Assembly (NCBI GenBank): GCA_964558295.1
Contig: CAZLDQ010000057.1
Coordinates: 1 to 28,689 of the forward strand
DNA: 28,689 nt
Direction: 5' to 3'
From: JBDKTH01 sp964558295
GTDB taxonomy: Bacteria > Planctomycetota > Planctomycetia > Pirellulales > Thermoguttaceae
Position 1 is the stretch's first letter, and the number at the start of each line of letters is the position of its first letter. Shown here in pieces: positions 15,602-23,968 of the stretch. Both the position numbers and the translations under genes were made by a program. Below the pieces are notes generated by a model, which was given only the letters and a program-made list of their open reading frames with translations, ran no database searches and was not told where the DNA came from.

Positions 15602-16351
15602 ATGTGTTTGTTGGCAATCCAATATCAGACGGCCCCGGATGCCCCGATCCTTCTAGCCCAGAATCGGGAGGAGTCGTTCGATCGTCCTGCACAAGTCCCG
15701 CGAATTCAATCGGGTAAGCCTCGGGTCGTATGTGGCATCGACCGAAAGGCTGGGGGGACTTGGCTAGGGGTCAACCAGTACGGGTTGGTGGTCGCGGTAG
15801 CCAACCGTGCCAAGACACACGTACCGCCGGAGCCCCGTTCGCGTGGCCTCTTGTGCCGGGAACTGCTGGCTTGTCGTACTGCCGGCGAGGCCGCCGAACA
15901 GGCAGCCCGCCAGCTCGCGACCGGCGCGTATGCCGGGGCCAATTACCTGTGTGCCGACGCCCAGTCGGGGGCGGTGGTCTACGGAGGCAACACAATCGAG
16001 GTCGTTGAGTTGACCCCCGGCTTGCATCTGATGACCAACGGCAACCTCGACGATTCAAGCGACGAACGGCAGGGGTTTGTTCGTCGCTTGTTGACCCTGC
16101 AGCGTCTCGATTCGGCCGTGGCTTTTCTGGCCGTGGCCAGCCGGACCTTTTCTCGCAAGCCCGACCGGGCCGGCCGGCGCGGGGTGGTCCTCCCCGGTTC
16201 CCAGTACGGGACCGTCTCTTCGCCGCTCCTCTCCCTGGCCGAGCGCCCGCAAAGCTCGGTGCTCCAGTACGCCCCCGGCCCTCCCTCCGAATACGCCTAC
16301 GACGACCTCTCCGCCCTTTTGCGCCAAGTGCTCTCCACCGAACGCCAGTGA
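15602..16351 (+). CDS. TANGO2/NRDE family protein
   Basis: This is a 249-residue protein of the NRDE (transport and Golgi organisation 2) family, which has an Ntn-hydrolase-like fold and, in eukaryotes, a role linked to haem and acyl-CoA handling. The start at 15602 gives the invariant Met-Cys N-terminus (MCLLAIQY); the alternative TTG at 15551 would bury this cysteine. The signature Asn-Arg-Asp-Glu appears here as NREE (21-24) followed by SFDRP. GGTWLGVNQYGLVVAVANR, ANYLCADA and LMTNGNLDD are further family blocks. No signal peptide is present. The biochemical function in bacteria is unknown. It stands alone, divergent from fabH, with a weak ribosome binding site. Confidence 0.85.
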   Translation: MCLLAIQYQTAPDAPILLAQNREESFDRPAQVPRIQSGKPRVVCGIDRKAGGTWLGVNQYGLVVAVANRAKTHVPPEPRSRGLLCRELLACRTAGEAAEQAARQLATGAYAGANYLCADAQSGAVVYGGNTIEVVELTPGLHLMTNGNLDDSSDERQGFVRRLLTLQRLDSAVAFLAVASRTFSRKPDRAGRRGVVLPGSQYGTVSSPLLSLAERPQSSVLQYAPGPPSEYAYDDLSALLRQVLSTERQ

Positions 16352-16355
16352 GAAT

Positions 16356-16468
16356 GAGTGGGCAGTAGGCAGTGGCCAGTGAAAAGAGGATTGGTGACTG
16401 AGTTGGCAATGAATATCGGAAACGTATTGTTCAGGGCTGTTTTCCGCTTTCCCCTTTCCGCTTTCCCT
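16356..16468. repeat. Low-complexity intergenic repeats (heptad and 14-nt tandem)
   Basis: At 16357-16380 a degenerate run of about 7 nt per unit occurs (GGGCAGTAGGCAGTGGCCAGTG). At 16441-16468 a 14-nt unit TTTCCGCTTTCCC(C/T) is repeated twice in tandem. Both lie between the TANGO2 and inositol-phosphate synthase genes and have no clear function. Confidence 0.5.
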
Positions 16469-16568
16469 CATTGACGTCTGGCTCGCAACTGGGGACAATC
16501 TCCAGTAAGTCCTTGCCACCCTTTGGCTTGACAACTTGGCTTTGAGAGAAGAGAGCGAAGAATCCGGT

Positions 16569-17768
16569 ATGGCCCAATCACGAGTCGGTATCTGGCTGAT
16601 CGGAGCTCGAGGCGGCATCGCCTCAACCACTCTGGTAGGGCTGGCGGCGTTGAAACGAAACTTGATCGGCAACTGGGGGCTAGTCAGCCAGTTGCCCGAG
16701 TTTCGCGCGCTCGGTCTGGCCGCCTGGTCGGACTTCGTCGTCGGGGGCCACGAGATCCGCAACGTCCGGTTGTTTGACGAGGCCCTGCGTCTGGTAACCG
16801 AGAGCCGGGCCATTGAACGTCATCTGGTCGAAGCGGCCCGGGAAGAGTTGGACCAGATCGACCAGCGAATCCGGCCGGGGACGGTCTGCAATGTCGGTCC
16901 CACGATCGAACAGTTTGCCGGGGCCAATATTCCCCGCTATGAAGTGCCCCGCCAGGCCGTGGAGCGGATTACCGGGGACCTGACCGAGTTCGCCGAGGCC
17001 CATCAGTTGCGGCATGTGATCGTCGTGAACATCGCCTCCACGGAGCCGGCCGTCGAGCTGACGAGTTTGCCGAAGACCTGGGCCGCGTTGGAACCGCTCC
17101 TCGATCAACCCGAGTTGTGCCCGTTGCCGGCCAGTTCCCTGTACGCGATTGCCGCCTTGAGTCTCGGCTACTCGTACATCAACTTCACGCCATCGCTCGG
17201 CTCCGCGCCAGAAGCGATTGACGAGCTGGCCCAGTTGCACCGCACACGCCACATGGGCTGCGACGGCAAGACGGGCGAAACGCTGATGAAGAGCGTGCTG
17301 GCCCCGATGTTTGCCAGCCGGCACCTCCAGGTGATGAGTTGGGTCGGCCACAACATCTTCGGCAACATGGACGGCAAGGTCCTCAACGATCCGATCAACA
17401 AGGCGGGCAAAGTGGCCAGCAAAGATCACCTTCTGGCCGACATCCTCGGCTACCGGCCACAAACGTTGGTCTCGATCGAGTACATCGAGAGCCTCGGCGA
17501 CTGGAAGACGGCCTGGGACCACATCCACTTTGCCGGCTTCCTCGGCACCCCCATGACCCTCCAGTTCATCTGGCAAGGGTGCGACTCGTTGCTGGCCGCC
17601 CCGTTGGTCTTGGACCTGATCCGCTTCACCGAGCTGGCTTGGCGCCGCGGGGAGACGGGGAAACTGACCTTCCTGGCCAGTTTCTTCAAAAGCCCTTACG
17701 GGGTCGACGAGCAAAGCTTCATCCACCAATTCCAAATGCTCCAAGAATGGGCAGGACGCAAGCCCTAA
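16569..17768 (+). CDS. myo-Inositol-1-phosphate synthase
   Basis: This 399-residue NAD-dependent enzyme converts glucose 6-phosphate to 1L-myo-inositol 1-phosphate, the first step to inositol lipids and inositol solutes. It opens with the Rossmann motif VGIWLIGARGGIAST. The family blocks NFTPSLGSAPEAI, GCDGKTGETLMKS, SWVGHNIFGNMDG, LNDPINKAGKVASKD and VSIEYIESLGD are all present, so active-site lysines and the NAD site look intact. The ATG at 16569 is chosen over the in-frame TTG at 16536 because family sequences start just before the Rossmann fold. The helicase gene follows 17 nt later and is probably cotranscribed. Whether inositol is used for phospholipids here is not shown. Confidence 0.92.
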   Translation: MAQSRVGIWLIGARGGIASTTLVGLAALKRNLIGNWGLVSQLPEFRALGLAAWSDFVVGGHEIRNVRLFDEALRLVTESRAIERHLVEAAREELDQIDQRIRPGTVCNVGPTIEQFAGANIPRYEVPRQAVERITGDLTEFAEAHQLRHVIVVNIASTEPAVELTSLPKTWAALEPLLDQPELCPLPASSLYAIAALSLGYSYINFTPSLGSAPEAIDELAQLHRTRHMGCDGKTGETLMKSVLAPMFASRHLQVMSWVGHNIFGNMDGKVLNDPINKAGKVASKDHLLADILGYRPQTLVSIEYIESLGDWKTAWDHIHFAGFLGTPMTLQFIWQGCDSLLAAPLVLDLIRFTELAWRRGETGKLTFLASFFKSPYGVDEQSFIHQFQMLQEWAGRKP

Positions 17769-17785
17769 AGCGTCCCCCGAACGGC

Positions 17786-19479
17786 ATGCACACACGAGAA
17801 ACCCCACCTGTAACCCAACCCACCCCGGAGTCGCAACCTCCCAAGTCGAAGACTTCGCCAGGGCGACGCAAGAAGTCCGCCAAGAAGCCGGCTGAGGCCA
17901 AACCGCCAGCTGCCAAGCCCGCCGCGGGAAAGCCAATGGCCGCCAAGCCCACGCCGGTGAAACCGGCTGCCACCAAACCGGCTGCCACCAAACCGGCTGC
18001 CACCAAACCGGCTGCCACNNNNNNNNNNNNNNNNNNNNNNNNNNNNNNNNNNNNNNNNNNNNNNNNNNNNNNNNNNNNNNNNNNNNNNNNNNNNNNNNNN
18101 NNNNNNNNNNNNNNNNNNCGGCTGCCACCAAACCGGCTGCCACCAAACCGGCTGCCACCAAACCGGCTGCCACCAAACCGGCTGCCACTAAACCGGCTGC
18201 CGCTAAACCGGCCGCGGCCAAACCGGCCGCCCCAAAATCGGTGGGACTGTTCGGTAGTCTGCCCCTTTCAGAAACCACGCGCAAGGCCCTCGATCAGGCC
18301 GATTACCTCGAGCCGACGCCGGTTCAGGCAGGCGTGATCCCCAAAGCGCTGGCAGGGCTCGATCTGATGGCCCAGGCCCAGACCGGTACGGGCAAGACGG
18401 CGGCCTTCGCGATCCCGATTCTCGAACGGCTCGAACTAGGCGACGAAGTCGGTGATCCGCAGGCGTTGATCCTTGTCCCTACTCGGGAACTGGCCGTCCA
18501 GGTCCGCGACGAGTTCATCAAGTTGGCCGCCGGCCGCGACGTGGAGATTGTCGCCCTCTATGGAGGCAAGCCGCTGCGCAAACAGGCCGAACAGCTCAGC
18601 CAGGGGGTCGACGTGGTCGTCGGCACGCCCGGCCGGGTGCTCGATCATCTCGCTCGGCGCAACTTGATCCTGAATGATCTCCGCATGGTGGTCCTCGACG
18701 AGGCCGACCGGATGCTGGATATCGGCTTTCGTCCGGATATCGAAAAGATCCTCCGCCGCTGCCCGAAGAACCGCCAGACACTCTTGTTGACCGCCACGCT
18801 CCCCGGGCCGGTCCGCCGCCTGGCCGAGCAGTACATGCACCAGCCGGAGGTCCTCAACTTCTCGCCGAAGGAAGTGGCCGTCGAGACGATCGAGCAGTTC
18901 TACTTCACCGTTGATCCGGAGAAGAAGTTCGATCTGTTGGTCGAACTCCTCCGCCGCGAGAGCCCCAAGCAAGCGATCATCTTTTGCCGCACCAAACGCG
19001 GCACCGACAGCGTTCATCATCGGCTTGCCCGAAAGTTCGAGGGGGTCGGTACGATCCACGGCGATCTGGCCCAACGGGTCCGCGACCGGGCCATGGACCA
19101 GTTCCGCCGTGGGAAGATCCGCTATCTCGTGGCCACTGATGTCGTCGGCCGGGGGATCGACGTGAGCGGCATCTCCCACATCATCAACTACGACATTCCC
19201 GAGTTCAGCGACGACTACGTGCACCGCGTCGGTCGCACCGGGCGCATGGGGCGCGAGGGGGTGGCCTACACCTTTGTCACCCCCGAGGAAGGCAAAGAGC
19301 TCACGCGGATTGAAATGCGCATCAATCGTCTCCTCAAACGGGATGAAATCGCCGGCTTCGATTCCTTCCTCAAGCCCGAGGAAACGCCGGGGGCCACGCC
19401 CGAGGTCGCCGAGACCGAGCCCGTCGTCCGCAAGCCGGTCTACGGCCGTCCCACGCGTCGTATCCGCCGGGCCCTCTAG
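17786..19479 (+). CDS. DEAD-box RNA helicase with an AATKP-repeat N-terminal tail, interrupted by an assembly gap
   Basis: This is an ATP-dependent RNA helicase. The core has the Q motif (EPTPVQ), motif I AQTGTGKT, Ia PTRELAVQV, Ib TPGR, II DEAD, III TAT, V ATDVVGRGID and VI HRVGRTGR, so it should be active. The ATG at 17786 starts a Lys/Ala/Pro-rich tail (PKSKTSPGRRKKSAKK, then Ala-Ala-Thr-Lys-Pro units). After the 100-N gap the same repeat continues in frame into VGLFGSLPLSETTRK, so the GTG at 18241 is not the true start. With 100 N the two sides are out of frame; this is a placeholder effect. The true gap must be 2 modulo 3, and 5+15k bases fits. The tail resembles histone H1-like or AlgP-like nucleic-acid-binding tails, but on the N-terminal side. 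No good ribosome binding site is seen. Confidence 0.88.
17966..18237 (+). repeat. 15-bp tandem repeat (AATKP codons) spanning the sequence gap
   Basis: The unit GCTGCCACCAAACCG is present as three full copies plus 8 nt before the gap. After the gap come four identical copies, three diverged copies and an AAPK remnant. Identity is complete at the gap edges and decays only at the 3' end, as in a variable-number tandem repeat. Copy number is unknown because of the gap. Confidence 0.9.
18019..18118. other. Assembly gap of 100 N
   Basis: Exactly 100 N, the usual placeholder for a gap of unknown length, sits inside the 15-bp tandem repeat. Short-read assemblies commonly break at such repeats. The left side stops 8 nt into a unit and the right side resumes 2 nt before a unit end. 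Confidence 0.97.
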
Positions 19480-19634
19480 CCCTTTTTTGGCCGGCGTGCT
19501 TGCTCGCCGGTCCCATCGCGTGGCGCGGCGTTGTCTTGCGCTGCCGGGCGTCATATCGCGCAAAAAAAGGAGAGTGCCGGTTCATAAAACCATCGACATC
19601 GCCGGGGTGGCGATCTATACTGGAGTCTCCGGCA

Positions 19635-19656
19635 GCCGCCCTTCTGGGGAGGCGGC
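19635..19656. repeat. Short hairpin GCCGCC/GGCGGC upstream of the cytochrome gene
   Basis: A 6-bp GC stem with a 10-nt loop lies in the 266-bp gap between the helicase and the cytochrome genes. A second 6-bp stem CCGGCG/CGCCGG occurs at 19491-19510. Neither has a following T-run. They may be repeat remnants or weak terminators of the helicase transcript. Confidence 0.35.
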
Positions 19657-19745
19657 AACCGCCCGTTGACATCCCGCCCCGTTACCTGTGACTCGTTTCT
19701 CGGGACACAGCCCAAGCAAGCCATCCTGATCACGAGGAGTCTCCC

Positions 19746-21668
19746 ATGATGAACCGCGCACCCCATGCCCCCGGGACTTCGTGCACGACCACTCGCCTCG
19801 TCAAGGCCGCGTGGATCGTGTTGCTCAGCGGACTGGTCGTCGCTCCTGCGGCCGTCGGGGCGGCCGATTATCTTGGCCCCAGCGAAGTGGCAGCCACGAA
19901 GGACGGCAACCACCTCCTGGTGCTGAACGCGGACGCCGGGCAGATTGCCGTGGTGGAACTGGCCTCCAACAAGGTCGCGCGCACAATCCCCTGCCCAGCC
20001 CGGCCGACCGGCTTCGTCCAGAGTCCCGACGGCTCGAAGCTCTATGTGACCAGCGGCATGCCGGCCGGGACGGTCGCGATCATCGACACCGCCTCGGGCC
20101 AGGTGTCGGCCACGATTCCCGTCGGCCATACGCCCCGTGCCCCAGTGGTCACCCCCGACGGCAAGCGGCTGTTCGTCTGTAACCAGTTCAACAACAACGT
20201 CTCCGTAATCGACCTGGAGATCAAGAAGGAATTGACCCGGGTGCCGGTGATCCGCGAGCCGATCGCCTCGGCCATTACTCCCGACGGCAAGCTGGTGCTG
20301 GTCAACAATCAGATTCCCAACGACCAAGCCGACAGCTACGACGTGGCTACGGCGGTGAGCCTGATCGAGACGGCCACTAACCAGGTGACCAACCTCCGCT
20401 TGCCCAACGGCAGTTCGAGCATGCACGGGATCGCCGTCTCCCCCGACGGCAAGTATGCCTATGCGGTCCACATCCTGGCCCGTTACCAGATGCCGACCAC
20501 GCAATTGGAACGGGGCTGGATGAACACCAACGCGATGAGCGTGATCGACGTGGCCCAGAAGAAGCTGATCAACACGGTCCTCTTGGACGACGTCGATTTG
20601 GGGGCGGCGAACCCCTGGGGCGTGGCCTGCACGGCCGACGGGAGCAAGATCTGCATCACCACCGCCGGTACCCAGGAACTGTGCGTCATCAACGCGCCGG
20701 GCCTCCTCGAAAAACTCCTGAAGATGCCGGCCAATGAAGAAGAAGCCCGTAAGCAGGGCAAACAGCAAGACAACACCGGCGCCTACGCCTCGTTCACGGC
20801 GGCCGACGTGCCCAACGATCTGGCCTTCCTGGTCGACCTGAAGCAGCGGATCAAGCTCGAAGGCAACGGGCCGCGGGGCGTAGCCGTCGTGGGCAACAAG
20901 GCCTATGCGGCCGTCTATTTCAGCGATATGCTGGCCGTGGTCGATCTGGAAGCCAAGTCTGGTCGGCGGGTCAGCACGATTCCCTTGGGCCCCCTCCCGC
21001 AACTAACCCTCCAGCGCCGCGGCGAGATGAACTTCCACGACGCGGCCCTCTGCTTCCAGCAATGGCAGAGTTGCTCCAGTTGCCATCCAGAAGCCCGAAT
21101 CGATGGACTGAACTGGGACCTGATGAACGACGGGATGGGCAATCCGAAGAACAACAAGAGCATGCTCCTGGTCTTCAAGACGCCCCCCTGCATGTCGCTG
21201 GGCGTGCGTCCCACCCCCGAATCGGCGGTCCGCGCGGGGATCACCCACATCCAATTCGCCGTGCGCCCGGAAGAAGACGCCTTGGCGATTGACGAGTACC
21301 TCAAATCGCTCACCCCCGTTCCCAGCCCTCATTTGGTCAACGGCCAATTGAGCGAAGCGGCCCAGCGGGGCAAGGCCCTTTTCTTCAGCGACCGGATCGG
21401 CTGCCACCAGTGCCATCCCGCGCCGCTCTACACGGACTTGAAGATGCACGACGTCGGTTCGAAAGGCGAGTATGACCGCCACCAGTCGTCGTTCGACACG
21501 CCCACGCTCGTCGAGTGCTGGCGCACGGCACCTTACATGCACGACGGCCACTACGTCACCGTCAAGGAACTGATCCGCGAAGGCAAGCACGGTAACCGCG
21601 TGGGCGAGGTCGAAAAGCTCACCGAACAGGAACTCGACGACCTGGTCGAATTCGTCCTTTCCCTCTGA
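19746..21668 (+). CDS. Exported YVTN beta-propeller / dihaem cytochrome c fusion protein
   Basis: This is a 640-residue secreted protein. The start follows GAGGAG with a 6-nt spacer. A signal peptide spans about residues 18-39 (core WIVLLSGLVV, cleavage near VGA). Residues about 40-430 form a YVTN/YncE-like beta-propeller with repeated blocks such as SPDGSKLYV, TPDGKRLFV and SPDGKYAYAV. The C-terminal third is cytochrome-c-peroxidase-like, with two haem-attachment sites, CSSCH (443-447) and CHQCH (553-557). It ends with a helix EQELDDLVEFVLSL, typical of cytochrome c domains. Such fusions are frequent in planctomycetes and are thought to serve periplasmic electron transfer or oxidation reactions; the substrate is unknown. 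No operon partner is evident. Confidence 0.87.
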   Translation: MMNRAPHAPGTSCTTTRLVKAAWIVLLSGLVVAPAAVGAADYLGPSEVAATKDGNHLLVLNADAGQIAVVELASNKVARTIPCPARPTGFVQSPDGSKLYVTSGMPAGTVAIIDTASGQVSATIPVGHTPRAPVVTPDGKRLFVCNQFNNNVSVIDLEIKKELTRVPVIREPIASAITPDGKLVLVNNQIPNDQADSYDVATAVSLIETATNQVTNLRLPNGSSSMHGIAVSPDGKYAYAVHILARYQMPTTQLERGWMNTNAMSVIDVAQKKLINTVLLDDVDLGAANPWGVACTADGSKICITTAGTQELCVINAPGLLEKLLKMPANEEEARKQGKQQDNTGAYASFTAADVPNDLAFLVDLKQRIKLEGNGPRGVAVVGNKAYAAVYFSDMLAVVDLEAKSGRRVSTIPLGPLPQLTLQRRGEMNFHDAALCFQQWQSCSSCHPEARIDGLNWDLMNDGMGNPKNNKSMLLVFKTPPCMSLGVRPTPESAVRAGITHIQFAVRPEEDALAIDEYLKSLTPVPSPHLVNGQLSEAAQRGKALFFSDRIGCHQCHPAPLYTDLKMHDVGSKGEYDRHQSSFDTPTLVECWRTAPYMHDGHYVTVKELIREGKHGNRVGEVEKLTEQELDDLVEFVLSL

Positions 21669-21719
21669 TCCGGCCGCCGCTTGCGGCGAAAGTTGGGCTG
21701 CAACCGCCGTTCGTGGGAT

Positions 21720-21966
21720 TCTCCGGTAGACCGGATGGCAACCGGAGAGAGGTGCTGCTCGCGCTCTGCTGTGAGAAAGGGCCTCACGCGGCGCGTGACG
21801 ACTACGCGGTTGGCAAGCTGAGAGACGATAAGTGGATCGGGTGATTTCTGAGCGAATCATCGGGTATCTTCTGAGCGGATCGCGGTTTCTCGTCATCTGC
21901 GGGCGAAACGTCGCTTGCCGCTGTCGAAAAAGACAGCTAATCGCTTAAGCCAAGTGAGCACTTGGC
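21720..21966. ncRNA. Possible structured RNA or control region (four stem-loops)
   Basis: Four compact stems follow each other: TCTCCGGT/ACCGGAGA (8 bp), TCACGC/GCGTGA (6-7 bp), GCTGTC/GACAGC (6 bp) and GCCAAGT/ACTTGGC (7 bp, tetraloop GAGC). The density is higher than elsewhere in the window. It may be the 3' end of the cytochrome transcript, a small RNA, or merely repeat debris. No known RNA family is recognised. Confidence 0.25.
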
Positions 21967-22251
21967 GCATAAGTGTCCTAAGCAATCCGCGCAGAAATCT
22001 GGAAAATGCCAGCCTCTTGCGAAGGTCGTGCGTTTCGTATGGGCCAAGGCTGCGCGGAGTGACGAGCGTGGCCTGGGCGCACGCGGTCTAAGTCCCTGAT
22101 AGAACAGCGATTGAGTGAAGATCACACGCTGCGGGCAGACGGGGTCAAAGGTTAGCCTCTTGGGACGACCTCGGCCGAGCAAGGCGGAGGCGTGGCCACG
22201 GTCTCTGTGGACAGGCCGTGTGGACAAGCCCTGCACGGCTTTTCCCGTCCA

Positions 22252-22257
22252 TATAAT
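22252..22257 (+). promoter_or_regulatory. Perfect -10 box (TATAAT) upstream of the thioester reductase gene
   Basis: TATAAT stands about 130 nt before the start at 22391. No good -35 hexamer lies 15-18 nt upstream (best is CTGCAC at 15 nt). This could be an activator-dependent promoter for the reductase and megasynthase genes, or chance in a GC-rich setting, where the hexamer is uncommon. Confidence 0.35.
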
Positions 22258-22390
22258 GAGGCCGCTGCAATTCCCCCTCTTTGGCACGGTCTTCTTGACA
22301 GGGAGGTCCCATCGCAGTGGCGCGATGAGCCAGTAGTCGGCCTGGTGGACATCCCTGAGGAGGAGGTCCTAGCAATGAGTGAGGCAACCC

Positions 22391-23845
22391 ATGCGATACT
22401 GCTTGTTGACCGGAGCTACCGGTCTGGTCGGCCGCTATCTGCTGCGCGATCTGTTGGCAGCCGGCGTGCCGATGGCGGTCGTCACCCGCCGGGAGCGACT
22501 GCTTAGTGCCTCGCAACGGATCGAGGCCGTCATGAATCACTGGGAGGAGGAGCAGGGACGAACGCTCCCCCGCCCCGTGGTCTTGGAAGGCGACCTGAGC
22601 CAACCGGGACTTGGCCTGGACGCCTCGGCGCGACGCTGGCTCACACGCTACTGCGACACTCTCTTGCACAGCGCCGCCAGCATGGCCTTTCGCCCCGACG
22701 CTCGCGGCGAGCCGTGGCGCACGAACGTCGAGGGGCTGGAGCATCTTTTGGAATTGTGCCGTCAGGCAGGCATTCGCCAGATGCACCACCTGTCGACGGC
22801 CTACATTTGCGGCCTGCGCACGGGAAAGATTCTCGAGACGGAGTTGGACGAAGGGCAGGCGATGGGCAACGTCTACGAGGACAGCAAGATCAAGGCGGAA
22901 AAGCTCGTCCGCTCAGCCGACTTCGACACGCTGACCGTCTACCGGCCGGCGAGCATCATCGGCGATTCGCAGACCGGCTACAGCACCAACTATCACGGAT
23001 TCTACCTCCCTCTGCAATTGGCCTATTCGTTCTGCGGCCGGATTCCACCGCGTCAGATGAACGAGCGGTTCCTCACGCTGTTGGGGCTCAGCGGCGACGA
23101 AGGCAAGAACTTTGTCCCCGTCGACTGGATTGCGGCGGCGATTACCTACCTGTTCCTCCATCCGGAGCATCATGGGCGAACCTATCACCTCACGTCCCCC
23201 AAGCCGGTCACGGTACGGTTGTTCCAGCGGGTCGTCCAGGACGCCATCGAGCGTTATTCGAAACGGGCCACCACCAAAGACGTCGCCGCTGAGGAGCTGG
23301 CTGTCTTCGAAAAACTTTACTACGAGCAAATGACGATCTACCGCTCGCACTGGCGCGACGATCCGAGTTTTGACCGAACCAACACCGAGCGGGCCCTTGG
23401 GCACCTTCCCTGCCCGGCGATCGACTACGACCTCCTGATGCGTGTGGCCCGCTATCCGATCGAGACGAACTTCATGCTCCGTCGCCACACGCCCGTCGCC
23501 AGTCCGATCGACACGGAGCGGCATCTTGCGCCGTTTCTGGAGGCCCGTCACCCCTTGGACAACGGCGCGCCTGCGGTCGATCGGGTGACTATCCAGGTCA
23601 ACGGCAACGGTGGCGGGCAATGGCAGCTTTTGGTGCGCGACGGCACGGTGCTCGGCGCCGAACCGGGCCTCAGTGAGTCCGCCACGGCGAGCTACTACCT
23701 GAACAGCGAAACGTTGGCCGCCCTGGTCCGCGGCGACCTGACCATCCCGCAGTCGGTCCAAACGGGCCGCTTGCTGATCGAAGGCCCACGCGGCGCTCAC
23801 GACCAGTTGATGCGACTGTTCCAACAAGTGCTCACTCCGACTTGA
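22391..23845 (+). CDS. Thioester reductase-type SDR fused to an SCP2-like domain
   Basis: This 484-residue protein has an extended SDR (NAD-binding-4, thioester reductase) domain. It shows GATGLVG (8-14) for NAD(P)H binding, LHSAAS, STAY with Ser135 and the catalytic pair Tyr162/Lys166 in YEDSK. Family members reduce acyl thioesters on carrier proteins to aldehydes or alcohols, or act on fatty acyl-CoA. From about residue 396 a second module (QVNGNGGGQWQLLV, then YLNSETLAALVRGDLTIPQ and GRLLIEG) resembles an SCP2/sterol-carrier lipid-binding fold. No carrier domain is fused. I choose the ATG at 22391 (GAGG 6 nt upstream); the GTG at 22379 is possible. The PKS gene starts 123 nt downstream on the same strand, so it likely offloads or modifies that product. 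Confidence 0.83.
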   Translation: MRYCLLTGATGLVGRYLLRDLLAAGVPMAVVTRRERLLSASQRIEAVMNHWEEEQGRTLPRPVVLEGDLSQPGLGLDASARRWLTRYCDTLLHSAASMAFRPDARGEPWRTNVEGLEHLLELCRQAGIRQMHHLSTAYICGLRTGKILETELDEGQAMGNVYEDSKIKAEKLVRSADFDTLTVYRPASIIGDSQTGYSTNYHGFYLPLQLAYSFCGRIPPRQMNERFLTLLGLSGDEGKNFVPVDWIAAAITYLFLHPEHHGRTYHLTSPKPVTVRLFQRVVQDAIERYSKRATTKDVAAEELAVFEKLYYEQMTIYRSHWRDDPSFDRTNTERALGHLPCPAIDYDLLMRVARYPIETNFMLRRHTPVASPIDTERHLAPFLEARHPLDNGAPAVDRVTIQVNGNGGGQWQLLVRDGTVLGAEPGLSESATASYYLNSETLAALVRGDLTIPQSVQTGRLLIEGPRGAHDQLMRLFQQVLTPT

Positions 23846-23968
23846 CTCGATCCGCTTAATTACCGGGGGGACCTCTCCGCGATTCTTCCGGTCCTCCGAA
23901 GTCCTTTCTAGCGGTGCCTTGCCACGGACGCCACGCGATCCACAGCAGTCACCAGGGAGCTGCAAACC

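Larger units (their letters stand above)
21669..22390. other. 722-bp non-coding stretch with several hairpins
   Basis: No supported protein gene is present. Hairpins occur at 21720-21748, 21784-21798, 21920-21937 and 21949-21966. A direct repeat TTCTGAGCGRATC occurs at 21845-21857 and 21869-21881, and a TATAAT box at 22252-22257. The 3' part (22160-22375) is GC-rich and forms the leader of the thioester reductase gene. Codon-like bias is absent on both strands in 21700-22000. Confidence 0.55.

Noticed and set aside
17966..18237. Regular repeats suggesting a CRISPR array
   Set aside because: The 15-bp units are directly adjacent without spacers and are in frame with the helicase, so they encode a protein repeat.
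16680..18284. 534-codon minus-strand frame with WWQPV repeats
   Set aside because: It is antisense to the inositol-phosphate synthase and the helicase tail. The repeat is just the reverse reading of the AATKP units across the N gap.
19485..19510. T-run plus GC hairpin as an intrinsic terminator of the helicase
   Set aside because: The T-run precedes the stem on the plus strand, and on the minus strand the hairpin is followed by A residues. Neither orientation fits an intrinsic terminator.
21937..22789. Minus-strand frames over the gene-free region and the start of the reductase
   Set aside because: They lack ribosome binding sites, are rich in Arg/Pro/Ser and resemble no family.
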